A stretch of DNA of 64,000 nt from Rhodovastum sp963804495 (GTDB lineage Bacteria > Pseudomonadota > Alphaproteobacteria > Acetobacterales > Acetobacteraceae), in contig CAWDQN010000009.1 of assembly GCA_963804495.1 (NCBI GenBank), positions 186,001 through 250,000 of the forward strand, written 5' to 3'. The notes beneath the pieces were generated by a model. It was not told the origin of the DNA and did no database searches. It saw nothing but the letters and a program-made list of their open reading frames with translations. Shown here piece by piece: positions 8,085 to 17,276 of this stretch. Position numbers and translations under genes: made by a program. How positions within the stretch are numbered: the first letter of the stretch is position 1; each line of letters opens with the position of its first letter.

Positions 8085-10496
8085 ATGACCGGCGGGTTAC
8101 CGGAACGTTTCGCCACCTGGTTCGCCCGCCAGGGATGGCAGCCGCGGCCCCACCAGGTGCAGGTGCTGCAAGCCGCCCGTTCCGGGCGCTCGGTTTTGCT
8201 GATCGCGCCGACCGGGGGCGGAAAAACCCTCGCCGGGTTTCTGCCCAGCCTTGTTGCTTTGCACGCGGCCCCGCGCGCCGGCCTGCACACGCTGTATGTC
8301 AGCCCCCTGAAGGCGCTGGCCGGCGACATCGCCCGCAACCTGATGCGTCCGGTTTCGGAATTGTCATTGGACATCACGATCGATATTCGCACCGGCGACA
8401 CCCCGGCCGACAAGCGCCGCCGCCAGCGTGAGGCGCCGCCCAACATCCTGCTCACCACCCCGGAGAGCCTGGCCGTGCTGCTCTCCATGCCGGACGCGGC
8501 GGTCCAGTTCGCCGGCCTGTCGGCGATCGTGCTGGACGAGGTGCATGCGCTGGCCGGCAGCAAGCGCGGCGACCAGCTGGCGCTCGGCCTCGCCCGCCTG
8601 TCCGTGCTCGCGCCTGCTGCGCTGCGGATCGGCCTGTCCGCAACCGTCGCCCATCGCGCGCCGCTACGTGCCTATGTTTCCCGCGACGCGAGCGGCACCG
8701 ATGTCGAACTGATCGACGTGAGCGGCGGCGCGCCACCCGACATCACCATGATCCTGCCCGGCGACCGGTTGCCCTGGTCCGGGCACATGGGCCTGGCCGC
8801 CGCGCCCGAGATCCTGGCGCGCATCGCCGCCGCCGGCATGACGATCGTGTTCGTCAACACCCGCGCCCAGGCCGAGCTGCTGTTTCAGGAGCTGTGGAAG
8901 CTGAACGACGCCACCCTGCCGATTGCCATCCATCACGGCAGTCTGGAGCCCGAGCAGCGCCGCCGGGTGGAGCAGGCGATGTCCGAGGGAAGGTTGCGCG
9001 CCGTGGTGGCGACATCCTCGCTCGACCTCGGCATCGACTGGGGCGGGGTGGACCAGGTGCTGCAGGTGGGCGCGCCGAAAGGGGTGAGCCGGCTGCTGCA
9101 ACGCGTCGGCCGCGCCAACCACCGCATGGATGAGCCCAGCCGCGCCGTGCTGGTGCCGGCCAACCGCTTCGAGGTGCTGGAATGCGAGGCCGCCATCCAG
9201 GGCGTGGCCGCGGGCGAGCTGGATGGCGATGCGCCGCGGCCGGGCGGGCTTGATTTGCTGGCGCAACATATTCTCGGCGTCGCCTGCGCCGGCCCGTTCC
9301 ATCCCGACGCGCTGTACGACGAAGTGCGCCGCGCCGCGCCCTACGCCGCGCTGTCCCGCCAGGATTTCGACGACGTGCTGGGCTTCGTGGAAACCGGTGG
9401 CTATGCGCTGGCGGCGTATGAGCGCTATCGCAAATTGTTTCGCGATGCCGAGGGCCGGCTGCACATCCGCTCCGACCGCATCGCCCGCCAGCACCGCATG
9501 AACATCGGCACCATCGTCGAAGAACCCTTGCTGAAGGTGCGCTATGCCGGGCGCGGCGGCGGAACGCTCGGCGAAGTCGAAGAGTATTTCGTCAACATGC
9601 TCACCCAAGGCGACACGTTCATCTTCGCCGGCCGCCTGCTGCGCTTTCTGCGGCTGCGCGAGACCGTGTGCGAAGTGGCCGACGGCGGCAGCGGCGAGCC
9701 GAAAGTGCCCGCTTATGCCGGCAGCCGCATGCCGCTGACCACCAACCTCGCCGACCGGGTGCGTGGCATGCTGCAGAACGCGGCGACCTGGGGCGCCTTT
9801 CCGCTGCCGGTGCAGGAATGGCTGGCCTTGCAGAAGCGGCGCTCGCGTCTGCCCGGCCGCGAGGATTTGCTGGTGGAAACCTTTCCGCGCGGCGACCGTT
9901 TCTTTCTCGTCGCTTACTGTTTCGAGGGCCGCAACGCCCACCAGACGCTTGGTATGCTGATCACGCGGCGGATGGAGCGGCTCGGCATGGCGCCGCTGGG
10001 TTTCGTCGCCACCGACTATGTGCTGGCCTGCTGGTCGGCCCGCGCGCCCACCGGGGTCGCGCGGCTGTTCGAGCAGGACCTGCTGGGCGACGACCTGGAA
10101 GCCTGGATGGCGGAAAGCTCCATGCTGCGCCGCACGTTCCGCAACGTCGCGGTGATCGCCGGCCTGATCGAGCGGCATCATCCGGGCGAGGACAAGTCGC
10201 GCCGCCAGGTCACGGTGAATTCCGACCTGATCTACAATGTTCTGCGCCGCTATCAGCCCGACCATATTTTGTTGCGCGCGACGCGGGCGGATGCCGCCGG
10301 GGGATTGACCGATGTGGCGCGCATTGCCGGCCTGCTCGCGCGGGTGCGCGGACGCATCCGGCACATGGCGTTGTCGCGCGTTTCGCCGCTGGCGGTGCCG
10401 GTGCTGCTGGAAATCGGACGCGAAAGCGTGCGCGGGGAAGCGGGGGATGACGCGCTGCTGGAGGAGGCGGAACTGGTGGCGGAGGCCATGGGGTAA
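8085..10496 (+). CDS. ligase-associated Lhr-type DEXH-box helicase
   Basis: An 803-residue superfamily 2 helicase of the Lhr-core type. Motif I is APTGGGKT (41-48), motif II is DEVH (151-154), motif III is SATVA, TSSLDLGIDWG is motif V and QRVGRANHR is motif VI. Beyond the two RecA folds lie a winged-helix part and the Lhr-specific C-terminal domain (RRQVTVNSDLIYNVLRRYQPDHILLRATRADA). These 3'-5' DNA translocases act in mycobacterial and proteobacterial DNA-damage responses, usually with an ATP-dependent ligase, an exonuclease and the nuclease PdeM. Only the exonuclease is nearby here. The ATG at 8085 follows a divergent promoter region. Confidence 0.92.
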   Translation: MTGGLPERFATWFARQGWQPRPHQVQVLQAARSGRSVLLIAPTGGGKTLAGFLPSLVALHAAPRAGLHTLYVSPLKALAGDIARNLMRPVSELSLDITIDIRTGDTPADKRRRQREAPPNILLTTPESLAVLLSMPDAAVQFAGLSAIVLDEVHALAGSKRGDQLALGLARLSVLAPAALRIGLSATVAHRAPLRAYVSRDASGTDVELIDVSGGAPPDITMILPGDRLPWSGHMGLAAAPEILARIAAAGMTIVFVNTRAQAELLFQELWKLNDATLPIAIHHGSLEPEQRRRVEQAMSEGRLRAVVATSSLDLGIDWGGVDQVLQVGAPKGVSRLLQRVGRANHRMDEPSRAVLVPANRFEVLECEAAIQGVAAGELDGDAPRPGGLDLLAQHILGVACAGPFHPDALYDEVRRAAPYAALSRQDFDDVLGFVETGGYALAAYERYRKLFRDAEGRLHIRSDRIARQHRMNIGTIVEEPLLKVRYAGRGGGTLGEVEEYFVNMLTQGDTFIFAGRLLRFLRLRETVCEVADGGSGEPKVPAYAGSRMPLTTNLADRVRGMLQNAATWGAFPLPVQEWLALQKRRSRLPGREDLLVETFPRGDRFFLVAYCFEGRNAHQTLGMLITRRMERLGMAPLGFVATDYVLACWSARAPTGVARLFEQDLLGDDLEAWMAESSMLRRTFRNVAVIAGLIERHHPGEDKSRRQVTVNSDLIYNVLRRYQPDHILLRATRADAAGGLTDVARIAGLLARVRGRIRHMALSRVSPLAVPVLLEIGRESVRGEAGDDALLEEAELVAEAMG

Positions 10497-10515
10497 ATCG
10501 AGACCACGGCCCTCA

Positions 10516-10590
10516 TGGGGGTCCAGGGGCGAAGCCCTTGGCAGGGTCCAGGGGCGGAGCCCCTGGTGGGGTTCGGGGCAACGCCCCGAC
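10516..10590 (+). repeat. dispersed intergenic hairpin element, copy B (variant)
   Basis: Lies 20 bases after the helicase stop. It contains three short stem-loops: CCAGGGGCGAAGCCCTTGG, CCAGGGGCGGAGCCCCTGG and TCGGGGCAACGCCCCGA. The core resembles the other hairpin copies in the window but the loop sequences (CGAAG, CGGAG) and third module differ. It probably ends or stabilises the helicase transcript. Confidence 0.75.
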
Positions 10591-10642
10591 TTGCCGGCCA
10601 AAGCGATCACGCCGATAGTGCAGCCGCAGACGGAGCAGCAAA

Positions 10643-11002
10643 ATGACTCTTTGTGCCCGGCGTTTCCTCGGCATTGCCCTTGTTGCCGCCCTTGCCGGGC
10701 CGGCGCTGGCGCTCGAATGCCCAATGCCGCAACCGCTGACGCGGCCCGGTATTCTGCAGGAAACGCCCGCCCGGATCGCCGCATTGTCCAACCGGCTGGC
10801 GAGCGGCGATCTCGGCAACGTAATTCCGGTGATCGTTGCGGATTTGCGGGCCCGGTATCCCAGCATCGAGAATGCCGAGATCATCAACTATCTGATGGCA
10901 GCCTATTGCCCGATCGTGGCCCGGTTTTCCGGCCTGAGCGACCAGCAAAAACAGGCGCAGATGGATCAGTTCACCAGCCAGTTGGTGCAGATCCTTTACT
11001 AG
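10643..11002 (+). CDS. small secreted hypothetical protein
   Basis: A 119-residue protein with a clear signal peptide (MTLCARRFLGIALVAALAG, cleavage probably after ALA near residue 24). The mature ~95 residues contain two cysteines (C26 in ECPMP and one in AAYCPIV) that could form a disulphide in the periplasm. The C-terminus is mostly helical. The family is not recognised. It stands alone downstream of hairpin copy B. Confidence 0.65.
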   Translation: MTLCARRFLGIALVAALAGPALALECPMPQPLTRPGILQETPARIAALSNRLASGDLGNVIPVIVADLRARYPSIENAEIINYLMAAYCPIVARFSGLSDQQKQAQMDQFTSQLVQILY

Positions 11003-11386
11003 CGCATCGGGAGTCTTTCCGGTCGGTGCGGCGCAGCCGGTGCTTATGCGTGCAGCGGCTCTGGGCAGCGGCAGCGAGGGATAATCGCTTTGTCATTGCT
11101 GTCCCCTTGGCGCATGCGACTGGGGAACGGATTGTCAATGTAACGAAATCGCAATATTTTCAGTGGCGTCACGCCGTGCGCTGGCGATATGATATGTTGG
11201 CCGCGCTGCCGGCAATCCGGTGATGCCCGCCGGCGCCACGAGGCTCGGTCCTTCCCCTGTATGGAACTCCGCCCCGCGGGTTGACACTGCGGCCAATGCC
11301 AAAAACCGTGACCGGAAAATACCGCGTTCACGGCCGGGTTACGGCTGCACGTAACGCCGGCACCTCAAAACAGGGGGCCCATCTCC
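11003..11386. other. intergenic region upstream of the AIDA-repeat gene
   Basis: About 380 bases that are locally AT-richer than their surroundings. No ORF is supported. A possible promoter is listed separately (11132-11160). A run of Gs (CAGGGGGCCC) 9-15 bases before the AIDA-repeat ATG probably serves as its ribosome-binding site. Confidence 0.5.
11132..11160 (+). promoter_or_regulatory. candidate sigma-70-type promoter
   Basis: TTGTCA, a 17-base spacer and TATTTT. The spacing is ideal and each hexamer matches consensus in most positions. It would give a ~220-base leader before the AIDA-repeat gene. Based on pattern only. Confidence 0.35.
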
Positions 11387-13132
11387 ATGACCTACACCGT
11401 TAGCCCAGGCACAACGGTCACCGGCCTCACGATTGGCGCCGGCGGCGTCGATACTGAGTTATATGTCGACCAGGGCGGCGTTGCCAGCAGCACAACTGTG
11501 AATGCCAACGGGTTTATATTTAACCTCGGTACGACGGTGAGCACCACGCTGAACAGCGGCGGCTCCGAGTACGTATTCGACGGCCAGACGATCGACGCGG
11601 TGGTGTACGGCGGTGGCAGGTTGGTGCTCACTAACGACGGCGCAACCGGCCTATCGAGCGGCACCGAGCTCAGCGGTGGCGTGGAGGTGGTGGGGGCGTC
11701 GGACATCGCCATCGCCACCGAGGTGTTCAGCGGCGGCTTTCTGCTGGTCGACGGCGACGGCACCGCCAGCGGCACGGTGGTGAACAGCGGCGGAACGGAA
11801 CTGGTGCTGTCTGGCGGCACCGCCAGCGGCACGGTTGTGGAAAACGGCGGATTCCTGGTTCTGCTGCCCGGCAGCACGGCGTCGGACACGACGGTGCACA
11901 AGGGGGGCAAGATCATCTCGACCGGCGTTGTGCTCGTGACCACGACCAGCGGCTTTTCGAACGGCTACGAGTACTATGGGCAGACGGCAAACAACATCAC
12001 CGTCGGCACCAGCGGATCATACCCCCCTGAAACACTTTACGTGCTTCCTGGCGGCACCCTTCGCAACGCCACGGTGCTCAGCGGCGCTTCCGATATCGTG
12101 TTGTCCGGCGGCCTCGCGATCGGCACCACGCAGAACGACGCCTACGAATATGTCTCGGGCGGCACCACGGTCGGCACGACAGTGAACGGCTTTGGCGATC
12201 AAACGGTTGTTGCCCAAGGCACTGCCATCGGAACCGTGGTGAACAGCGGATACCAGTATGTATACTCCGGCGGCGAGGCGATCTGCACCACCCTGTCCGG
12301 CGACGATAGCGTCCAATACATGTACTCCGGCACGGCCGATGGCACCATTTTAAAAAATGGGGCCACCCAGGACGTGTATTATGGCGCCATTGCCAATTGT
12401 ACCATCGTGAACAGCGGCGCCACCCAGTACGTGTATAGCGGCATCGCCGATGGCACCGTGGTCAATAGCGGCGGATACGAATATCTTTCCGGCAACACAA
12501 CCGTCAGTTGCACGACGGTGAACAGCGGCGGCTTCCAGATCTTGTCCGCCGGCGGCATCGCCAGGGGCACGGTTCTTCATGGCGGTTCCGAAACCGTCTC
12601 GTCCGGCGGCACGGCGAGCGGAACAGTGGTGCTTCGCGGCGGCACCGAGACGGTTCTGTCCGGGGGCATCGACCAGCGCTCTGTCGTCAGCGGCGGCGGG
12701 CTCGAATTCATTTCCTCGGCCGGCACGCTGAGCGGCGGCACGGTGATTACCGGCGGCAGGATCACAGTTTCCTATGGCGGCATCGTGTCGGGCGGTCTGA
12801 GCATCTCCGGCGGCACGGCGGTGATTTCGGCCGCGGTTGCGGGCGGACAGACGGTGACCTTCGCCGGCCGCGGCGGCGATCTCGCCCTGTCCGACCCGGC
12901 TGATTTCGCGGCCCTGATCGGGGGCTTCGCCAAAGGCGACAGCATCGATCTGACCACCCTCGGCTACAGCAAGCCGGCAACGGTCGCTTTCATCCAAACC
13001 GGCACCAGCGGCACGCTGACCGTCAGCACCGGCGGCAGCCAGGCGCAGCTCACGCTGCTGGGCGGCTACACGACCCCCCAGTTCAGACTGGCCAGTGACG
13101 GCGCCACCGGCACGTTGGTGACCGTGACGTAA
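11387..13132 (+). CDS. AIDA-type beta-helix repeat surface protein
   Basis: A 581-residue protein made almost wholly of ~18-20-residue repeats with the pattern 'GTVVNSGGxExVxSGGxAxG', as in the passenger domain of AIDA-I autotransporter adhesins; such repeats fold as a right-handed beta-helix. There is no N-terminal signal peptide and no C-terminal beta-barrel. The end (residues ~490-581) is a Gly/Thr/Asp-rich cap with GDSIDLTTLGYS and a terminal strand (FRLASDGATGTLVTVT). That architecture suggests export by a type I or similar pathway, but no transporter is nearby. The next gene encodes a GT14 glycosyltransferase, so modification of this repeat protein is a reasonable but untested idea. Confidence 0.8.
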   Translation: MTYTVSPGTTVTGLTIGAGGVDTELYVDQGGVASSTTVNANGFIFNLGTTVSTTLNSGGSEYVFDGQTIDAVVYGGGRLVLTNDGATGLSSGTELSGGVEVVGASDIAIATEVFSGGFLLVDGDGTASGTVVNSGGTELVLSGGTASGTVVENGGFLVLLPGSTASDTTVHKGGKIISTGVVLVTTTSGFSNGYEYYGQTANNITVGTSGSYPPETLYVLPGGTLRNATVLSGASDIVLSGGLAIGTTQNDAYEYVSGGTTVGTTVNGFGDQTVVAQGTAIGTVVNSGYQYVYSGGEAICTTLSGDDSVQYMYSGTADGTILKNGATQDVYYGAIANCTIVNSGATQYVYSGIADGTVVNSGGYEYLSGNTTVSCTTVNSGGFQILSAGGIARGTVLHGGSETVSSGGTASGTVVLRGGTETVLSGGIDQRSVVSGGGLEFISSAGTLSGGTVITGGRITVSYGGIVSGGLSISGGTAVISAAVAGGQTVTFAGRGGDLALSDPADFAALIGGFAKGDSIDLTTLGYSKPATVAFIQTGTSGTLTVSTGGSQAQLTLLGGYTTPQFRLASDGATGTLVTVT

Positions 13133-13439
13133 GCGGACGCGCCTCGGCCAGACGCCGGGTTGTCCCGCGCACCGCTGTTCCGGCGTCGCCGGGCGGGATG
13201 ACGGCGACGCGCTCTGCGATCTTGCGCGCCTCCGGATGGTCCCTTTCTGATCGGGCAGCTTGCAGCACGGCCGGCGAACGCAGGCCGCGACGCAATGAGA
13301 CCCGTCTTTCCGCATGGGCAACCGCGTGCTATCTGGCATTGAATTTCGTGAGCGGCGCAAAGTCGTTTAAGTAAAATATGGATTGCAAGAGTAACGAGTA
13401 CGTCGTATCCTGAACGGGCTGGATGCCGGGAGATACGAA
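13133..13439. other. intergenic region before the GT14 gene
   Basis: About 305 bases. The first 200 are GC-rich and look like ordinary spacer; composition falls sharply after about 13330. No ORF is supported. A candidate promoter lies at 13383-13411. Confidence 0.5.
13383..13411 (+). promoter_or_regulatory. candidate promoter of the GT14 gene
   Basis: TTGCAA, a 17-base spacer and TATCCT, ending 28 bases before the GT14 start codon. GGGAG lies 7 bases before that ATG. The hexamers match consensus in four of six positions each, so the support is moderate at best. Confidence 0.35.
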
Positions 13440-14297
13440 ATGAGAGTCGCTTTCCTCGTGCTCGCCGCCAGAGGCGCCGCTGTCCTGGAGCGTCATGTAT
13501 CGCTGTTCACGAATTCCGAGTTTCATTTTTTTGTTCATATCGATAAAAAATCCGAAGATCACGAGTTTCGGTTTTTGAGCGGTCACAAGCAAGCGACAAT
13601 CGTTGAAGAGAGGCACAAGGTATTTTGGGGAGGTTTTAATATGATCCTTGCCGAGCTGGCTTTGCTGCGCGCGGCAATGGATGACCAAAGTTTTGAGCGG
13701 TTCGTTTTGATTTCGGATGACGCATTCGCGCTTCGGCCACCGGCAGACATATTTCAATCTCTTACGGACGACTGCATATGGATCGGACAATCGGACGTAT
13801 CAGGGCATCAGGTTTCGGCCCGCTATCATGGGTACTATTTTTTCGATTCAGACGCGACAAACGCTCAATTCCGGGTGCCTGAGCAGCGCGCGTTTTTGCC
13901 GGACGAATTTGCGCATTTGCGTGATTTGGAGCGCCTTCGCGGGCAGGGCAAGAAGCCCCTGCCGCGCCTGTTCCAGGGGTCCCAATGGTGGGGCCTGACC
14001 AGGGACGTGGCCCGCCGAATGCTGGCCGTGGTGGATGATGACGAACACCTTCGACAATCATTTCGTTTTTCGTGCATCCCGGACGAGCACTATTTCCAGA
14101 CAATCATCGGCCTGTCCGACTGTGCCTGCCGCAACCGCGGCACCCCGATGTATGTCGATTTTTCCCGCGACCCAAAGCCATACGTCTTTCATGATTTTGC
14201 AGACACCTGGGCGCCACGTCGGTCCGACAAGCTGTTTATTCGAAAAATTGGCTCGGATTCGGCGTTGTTGGATTCGCTGGTGGCGGCCAGTTCGTGA
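13440..14297 (+). CDS. GT14 family beta-1,6-N-acetylglucosaminyltransferase-like protein
   Basis: A 285-residue protein of the 'Branch' (core-2/I-branching) family. Family features visible are AFLVLAARG at the start, FFVHIDKKS, VFWGGFNMILAELALLRAA, FERFVLISDDAFALRPP, QGSQWWGLTRDVARRML and the catalytic-region CIPDEHYFQTII. It should transfer a sugar, typically GlcNAc or xylose, from a nucleotide sugar. It has no signal or membrane segment and so is probably cytoplasmic. Its first 450 bases are strikingly AT-rich compared with the rest of the window, which suggests recent horizontal acquisition. It follows the AIDA-repeat gene on the same strand after a 307-base gap. Confidence 0.85.
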   Translation: MRVAFLVLAARGAAVLERHVSLFTNSEFHFFVHIDKKSEDHEFRFLSGHKQATIVEERHKVFWGGFNMILAELALLRAAMDDQSFERFVLISDDAFALRPPADIFQSLTDDCIWIGQSDVSGHQVSARYHGYYFFDSDATNAQFRVPEQRAFLPDEFAHLRDLERLRGQGKKPLPRLFQGSQWWGLTRDVARRMLAVVDDDEHLRQSFRFSCIPDEHYFQTIIGLSDCACRNRGTPMYVDFSRDPKPYVFHDFADTWAPRRSDKLFIRKIGSDSALLDSLVAASS

Positions 14298-14415
14298 AAT
14301 GTGGTGGTCGGACCCACGCCGCAGGGGGAAAAATGGACCACATTCCGCCATCGAAAACGGCCGGGCGCACGGTCCGCATGCTGGCCGCTGGCTGCGGGCG
14401 GGCCGGCGCCGGGCT

Positions 14416-16419
14416 CTAGCCGAACAACCCCGCCTCCGGTTTCGCCACGATGTCCGCGACCCTCTTGAGTTTCGCCACTCCGCACGCCGCGAGGAACGCC
14501 GCCACCGCATCAAATTCCTCCGGCCGCCGCGTCCGGTCCCCGGCATCGCCCCGCGGCACCCAGATGATCGTGCGGTCGCGCGCCCGCGTCAGCAGCACGC
14601 GATACGTATTCAGCCGGTTGGACCATCGTTCTGCATTGTTCACGCGGTGCCAGTTCGTGCCTCCGAAGGCCCTTGGCTTCCAACCATGCCCCGAGCGCAC
14701 CAGATCGCCACCCCAGCACAAACCGGCAAAGTCAAGTTCGAGCCCCTGCACGGAGAATTCCGTGCCGAGTACCTCCAGCGCGTCCGAGGCTCGCACATCC
14801 TCCGGCCAGCGATCGAGGAACCAGTGCGCCACCAGACCCGCATCCATATGCGGCAACTCCGCCGCGATCCCGTCGCCGCGCAGCCGCTTGGCGCCGGAAC
14901 TGGCGACAAGGCCGGTGCGCCGCCGTCCCCGCGCAGCAGCCCGCAGCCAGGTGCGCATGGCATCGAGGTCGCGGGTCAGCGCAAACGGCATTGGCCCGTG
15001 CGTTCTGGCAATGTCGGAGGCCGCGGTGGCGTCGCCGTTCAGCACCGCATCCACCCAGGCCGCCACGAATTTGTTGCGGATGCTGCGGATCGGCACGTCG
15101 AGATGCAGCGTTGCGTCCAGGCGCAATCCGGGCAGTCCGGGCAGGCGCTGTCGCGCATCGGCGGATGCGACGACATCGGGCGCGGCGATGACCAACCAAT
15201 CCGGGCGTGCCGCCAGCGCGCGGCCCCATTCGGCCACGCCGCCTTCGCCGTCATGGATTTCCTGCCCACCGCCGATCAGGCACACCACCACCGCCCAATC
15301 CGGGTGGCGCGCCATGGCGTCCAGAAGATGCCCGGCCTCGGAGTCGGTCAGAGCAACTTCGCGGTCACGACTCTTGCGCACGGCATAGGCGCCGGACCAG
15401 GCCCGTTGCGCCTCGTCCACCACGATGACTCGCTCGGATGGCATGTCACCGCTGCGCACGTAATGATCGCGGAACCGCGGCAATGCCTGCACGGCTTTTT
15501 CCATGTTCTGCCGGGCGCGGCCGATCTGCACCTGCCCGCGCGCGGCGGCGTCCCGTGCCAGCGCTTCGCGCAGGACATGCACGAGCGTGGGATTGCCGGT
15601 GAGGTAGGTTGCATCGTCGCGGCGGTCGACCCCGAAGGCGGCGTTCAGCCCGCACAACGTCTTGCCGGCGCCCGGCACGCCAGTGACAAACAGCACGGTT
15701 TTCCGCGAGTCCGAGCGTGCCTGCAGAACTGCCTGCAGGATGGTGGCGGTGGTCGCGGACAGGTTCTTCTTCGCGGCGCCGGCCACCGCGATCTCCGCCA
15801 CGTCGTGCCGATCATAAAGGCTGCAGGCGGCGTCGATAATGGACGGCACGGGTGCATAGCGCGCGTGCTCCCATGCCCCGACATCCAACGGCTGGTTCGG
15901 CGCCGGCAGCCAGTCCATCAGCTCGCGCAGCAACCCTCGCAGCGTCGGTGCCGAAGCCTGTAGCACCGTGCCAACCACCCCGAAGCCGAGCGGCAGCGGC
16001 CAGACCGGCGCGGCGGGCGGGCCCTCGGTTGCGACCAAAATCGGAACGATCGGATGAAACCGGCTACCGGCATGAAAATCCTGCAGATCAAGAGCATAAT
16101 CCTCGACCTGCCGGCGGCCTGCGGAATCGAAATGAGATGCCCCCACCTTGAATTCCAGCACCACCACCGCTGCCGGTGTGACCAGCACGGCGTCGATACG
16201 CTTGCCCAGGCGCAGGATTGAGAATTCCAGCACGATCCGCCAGTCGAGCGCCGCTGGCCAATCCGCAAGCGCGGCCTGCAGCAGTGCGACCAACTCCAGC
16301 CAGGCATGCAACTGCTTGGCCTCGTTGATGCGATGGCGGCGCACATCTTCAAAGGCCAGTCGTTCCGACAGCGCCTGTCTGTCGTCACGCAGAAACTCCC
16401 GGACGGTTCTGGACAACAA
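14416..16419 (-). CDS. PD-(D/E)XK nuclease fused to a DUF2075 superfamily 1 helicase
   Basis: A 667-residue two-domain protein. The N-terminus (about 1-150) has a restriction-endonuclease-like core: LEF (E65), RIDAVLV (D76) and LEFKVG (E89-x-K91). The C-terminal helicase has Walker A GVPGAGKT (247-254), Walker B VIVVDEAQRAW (331-341), TEFSVQGLELDFAGL (motif V-like) and RVLLTRARDRTIIWVP (motif VI). This is the DUF2075/Schlafen-like AAA arrangement. Nuclease-helicase fusions of this kind occur in defence loci, but no partner is evident. The start is TTG (16419 or 16416) and overlaps the EamA gene by about 35 bases; homology at SRTVREFLRDD supports it. It is the last gene of the RidA-DUF482-EamA operon. 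Confidence 0.8.
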   Translation of the reverse strand: MLSRTVREFLRDDRQALSERLAFEDVRRHRINEAKQLHAWLELVALLQAALADWPAALDWRIVLEFSILRLGKRIDAVLVTPAAVVVLEFKVGASHFDSAGRRQVEDYALDLQDFHAGSRFHPIVPILVATEGPPAAPVWPLPLGFGVVGTVLQASAPTLRGLLRELMDWLPAPNQPLDVGAWEHARYAPVPSIIDAACSLYDRHDVAEIAVAGAAKKNLSATTATILQAVLQARSDSRKTVLFVTGVPGAGKTLCGLNAAFGVDRRDDATYLTGNPTLVHVLREALARDAAARGQVQIGRARQNMEKAVQALPRFRDHYVRSGDMPSERVIVVDEAQRAWSGAYAVRKSRDREVALTDSEAGHLLDAMARHPDWAVVVCLIGGGQEIHDGEGGVAEWGRALAARPDWLVIAAPDVVASADARQRLPGLPGLRLDATLHLDVPIRSIRNKFVAAWVDAVLNGDATAASDIARTHGPMPFALTRDLDAMRTWLRAAARGRRRTGLVASSGAKRLRGDGIAAELPHMDAGLVAHWFLDRWPEDVRASDALEVLGTEFSVQGLELDFAGLCWGGDLVRSGHGWKPRAFGGTNWHRVNNAERWSNRLNTYRVLLTRARDRTIIWVPRGDAGDRTRRPEEFDAVAAFLAACGVAKLKRVADIVAKPEAGLFG

Positions 16420-17266
16420 CTTGTCTGCGCTCCGGCCATGTCGCTAAAAGAATGGAAACGCACATGAGCGCGAAACCAACCGCCAGCGCAACACTCATCC
16501 GCTCGCCCAGCGCCAGCACCGCGGTCACCGCGGCCGTCGCCGGCAGCAGGATGGTGAACACCCCCGCCACATGCGCCGGCGCCCGGCGCATGCCGCCATA
16601 CCAGAGAAGCAAGGACAGCACGCTGGCGGTCAGGGCGTGGAACACCAGCAGCCAGATGATCGGCGCCGAGGGCAGGGCGCAAGGCCAGTCCGCCACCGCC
16701 CAAGGGGCGAGCAGGGAAGCCGAAAACACCTGCATCCAGAACGCCCCCGCGAACAACCCGATGCGGCCGGCGCTGTGCTTGGCCAGCAGCATGTAGCCGG
16801 CCTCGCTGCACACCGCCGCGAACACCAGACCGTCACCCGCCAGGCTGCCGCCGCTGCCGCCCACCCGCAGGGCGAGCGCCATCATCCCGAGCGAGGCCAG
16901 CGCCACCGAAGCCCAGCGCCGCGGCGACAGGTGCTCGCGAAACACCAGCGCCGCGCCCACCGCCATCACGGCGGGAAGGGTGGCCAGGACGAACCCCGCC
17001 TCCAGCGCCCCGGTGCGCCGCAGCCCGGCGAGCAAGAAACAATTATAGCCCACCGTGCCGACCGCCGCCTGGAGCAGCAGGTTCAGCGCCAGCCTGCGCC
17101 CAGGCAATTCCCGGACCGCGAAGGGCGCCAGCACCAGCGTCGCCAGCGCACAGCGCAGAAACAGCACCACCGGCACCGGCAGGGCCTGCGCCAGCAGTTT
17201 TCCCGCTACCACATTGACCCCGGTGAGCATCATCGACAGCGCCAGCTGCAGCAGCGCCCAGCTCAT
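16385..17266 (-). CDS. EamA/DMT family transporter
   Basis: A 293-residue integral membrane protein with ten predicted spans in two five-span EamA repeats, the normal size of the drug/metabolite transporter superfamily. Such proteins export amino acids or metabolites; the substrate is unknown. The ATG at 17266 lies ten bases after the DUF482 stop and gives a clean first span (MSWALLQLALSMMLTGVNVVAGKLLAQ). Its 3' end overlaps the start of the nuclease-helicase gene. Confidence 0.85.
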   Translation of the reverse strand: MSWALLQLALSMMLTGVNVVAGKLLAQALPVPVVLFLRCALATLVLAPFAVRELPGRRLALNLLLQAAVGTVGYNCFLLAGLRRTGALEAGFVLATLPAVMAVGAALVFREHLSPRRWASVALASLGMMALALRVGGSGGSLAGDGLVFAAVCSEAGYMLLAKHSAGRIGLFAGAFWMQVFSASLLAPWAVADWPCALPSAPIIWLLVFHALTASVLSLLLWYGGMRRAPAHVAGVFTILLPATAAVTAVLALGERMSVALAVGFALMCVSILLATWPERRQVVVQNRPGVSA

Positions 17267-17276
17267 GCCGGCGTGC

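Noticed and set aside
11281..11320. Consensus TTGACA upstream of the AIDA-repeat gene
   Set aside because: No -10-like hexamer at 16-18 bases.
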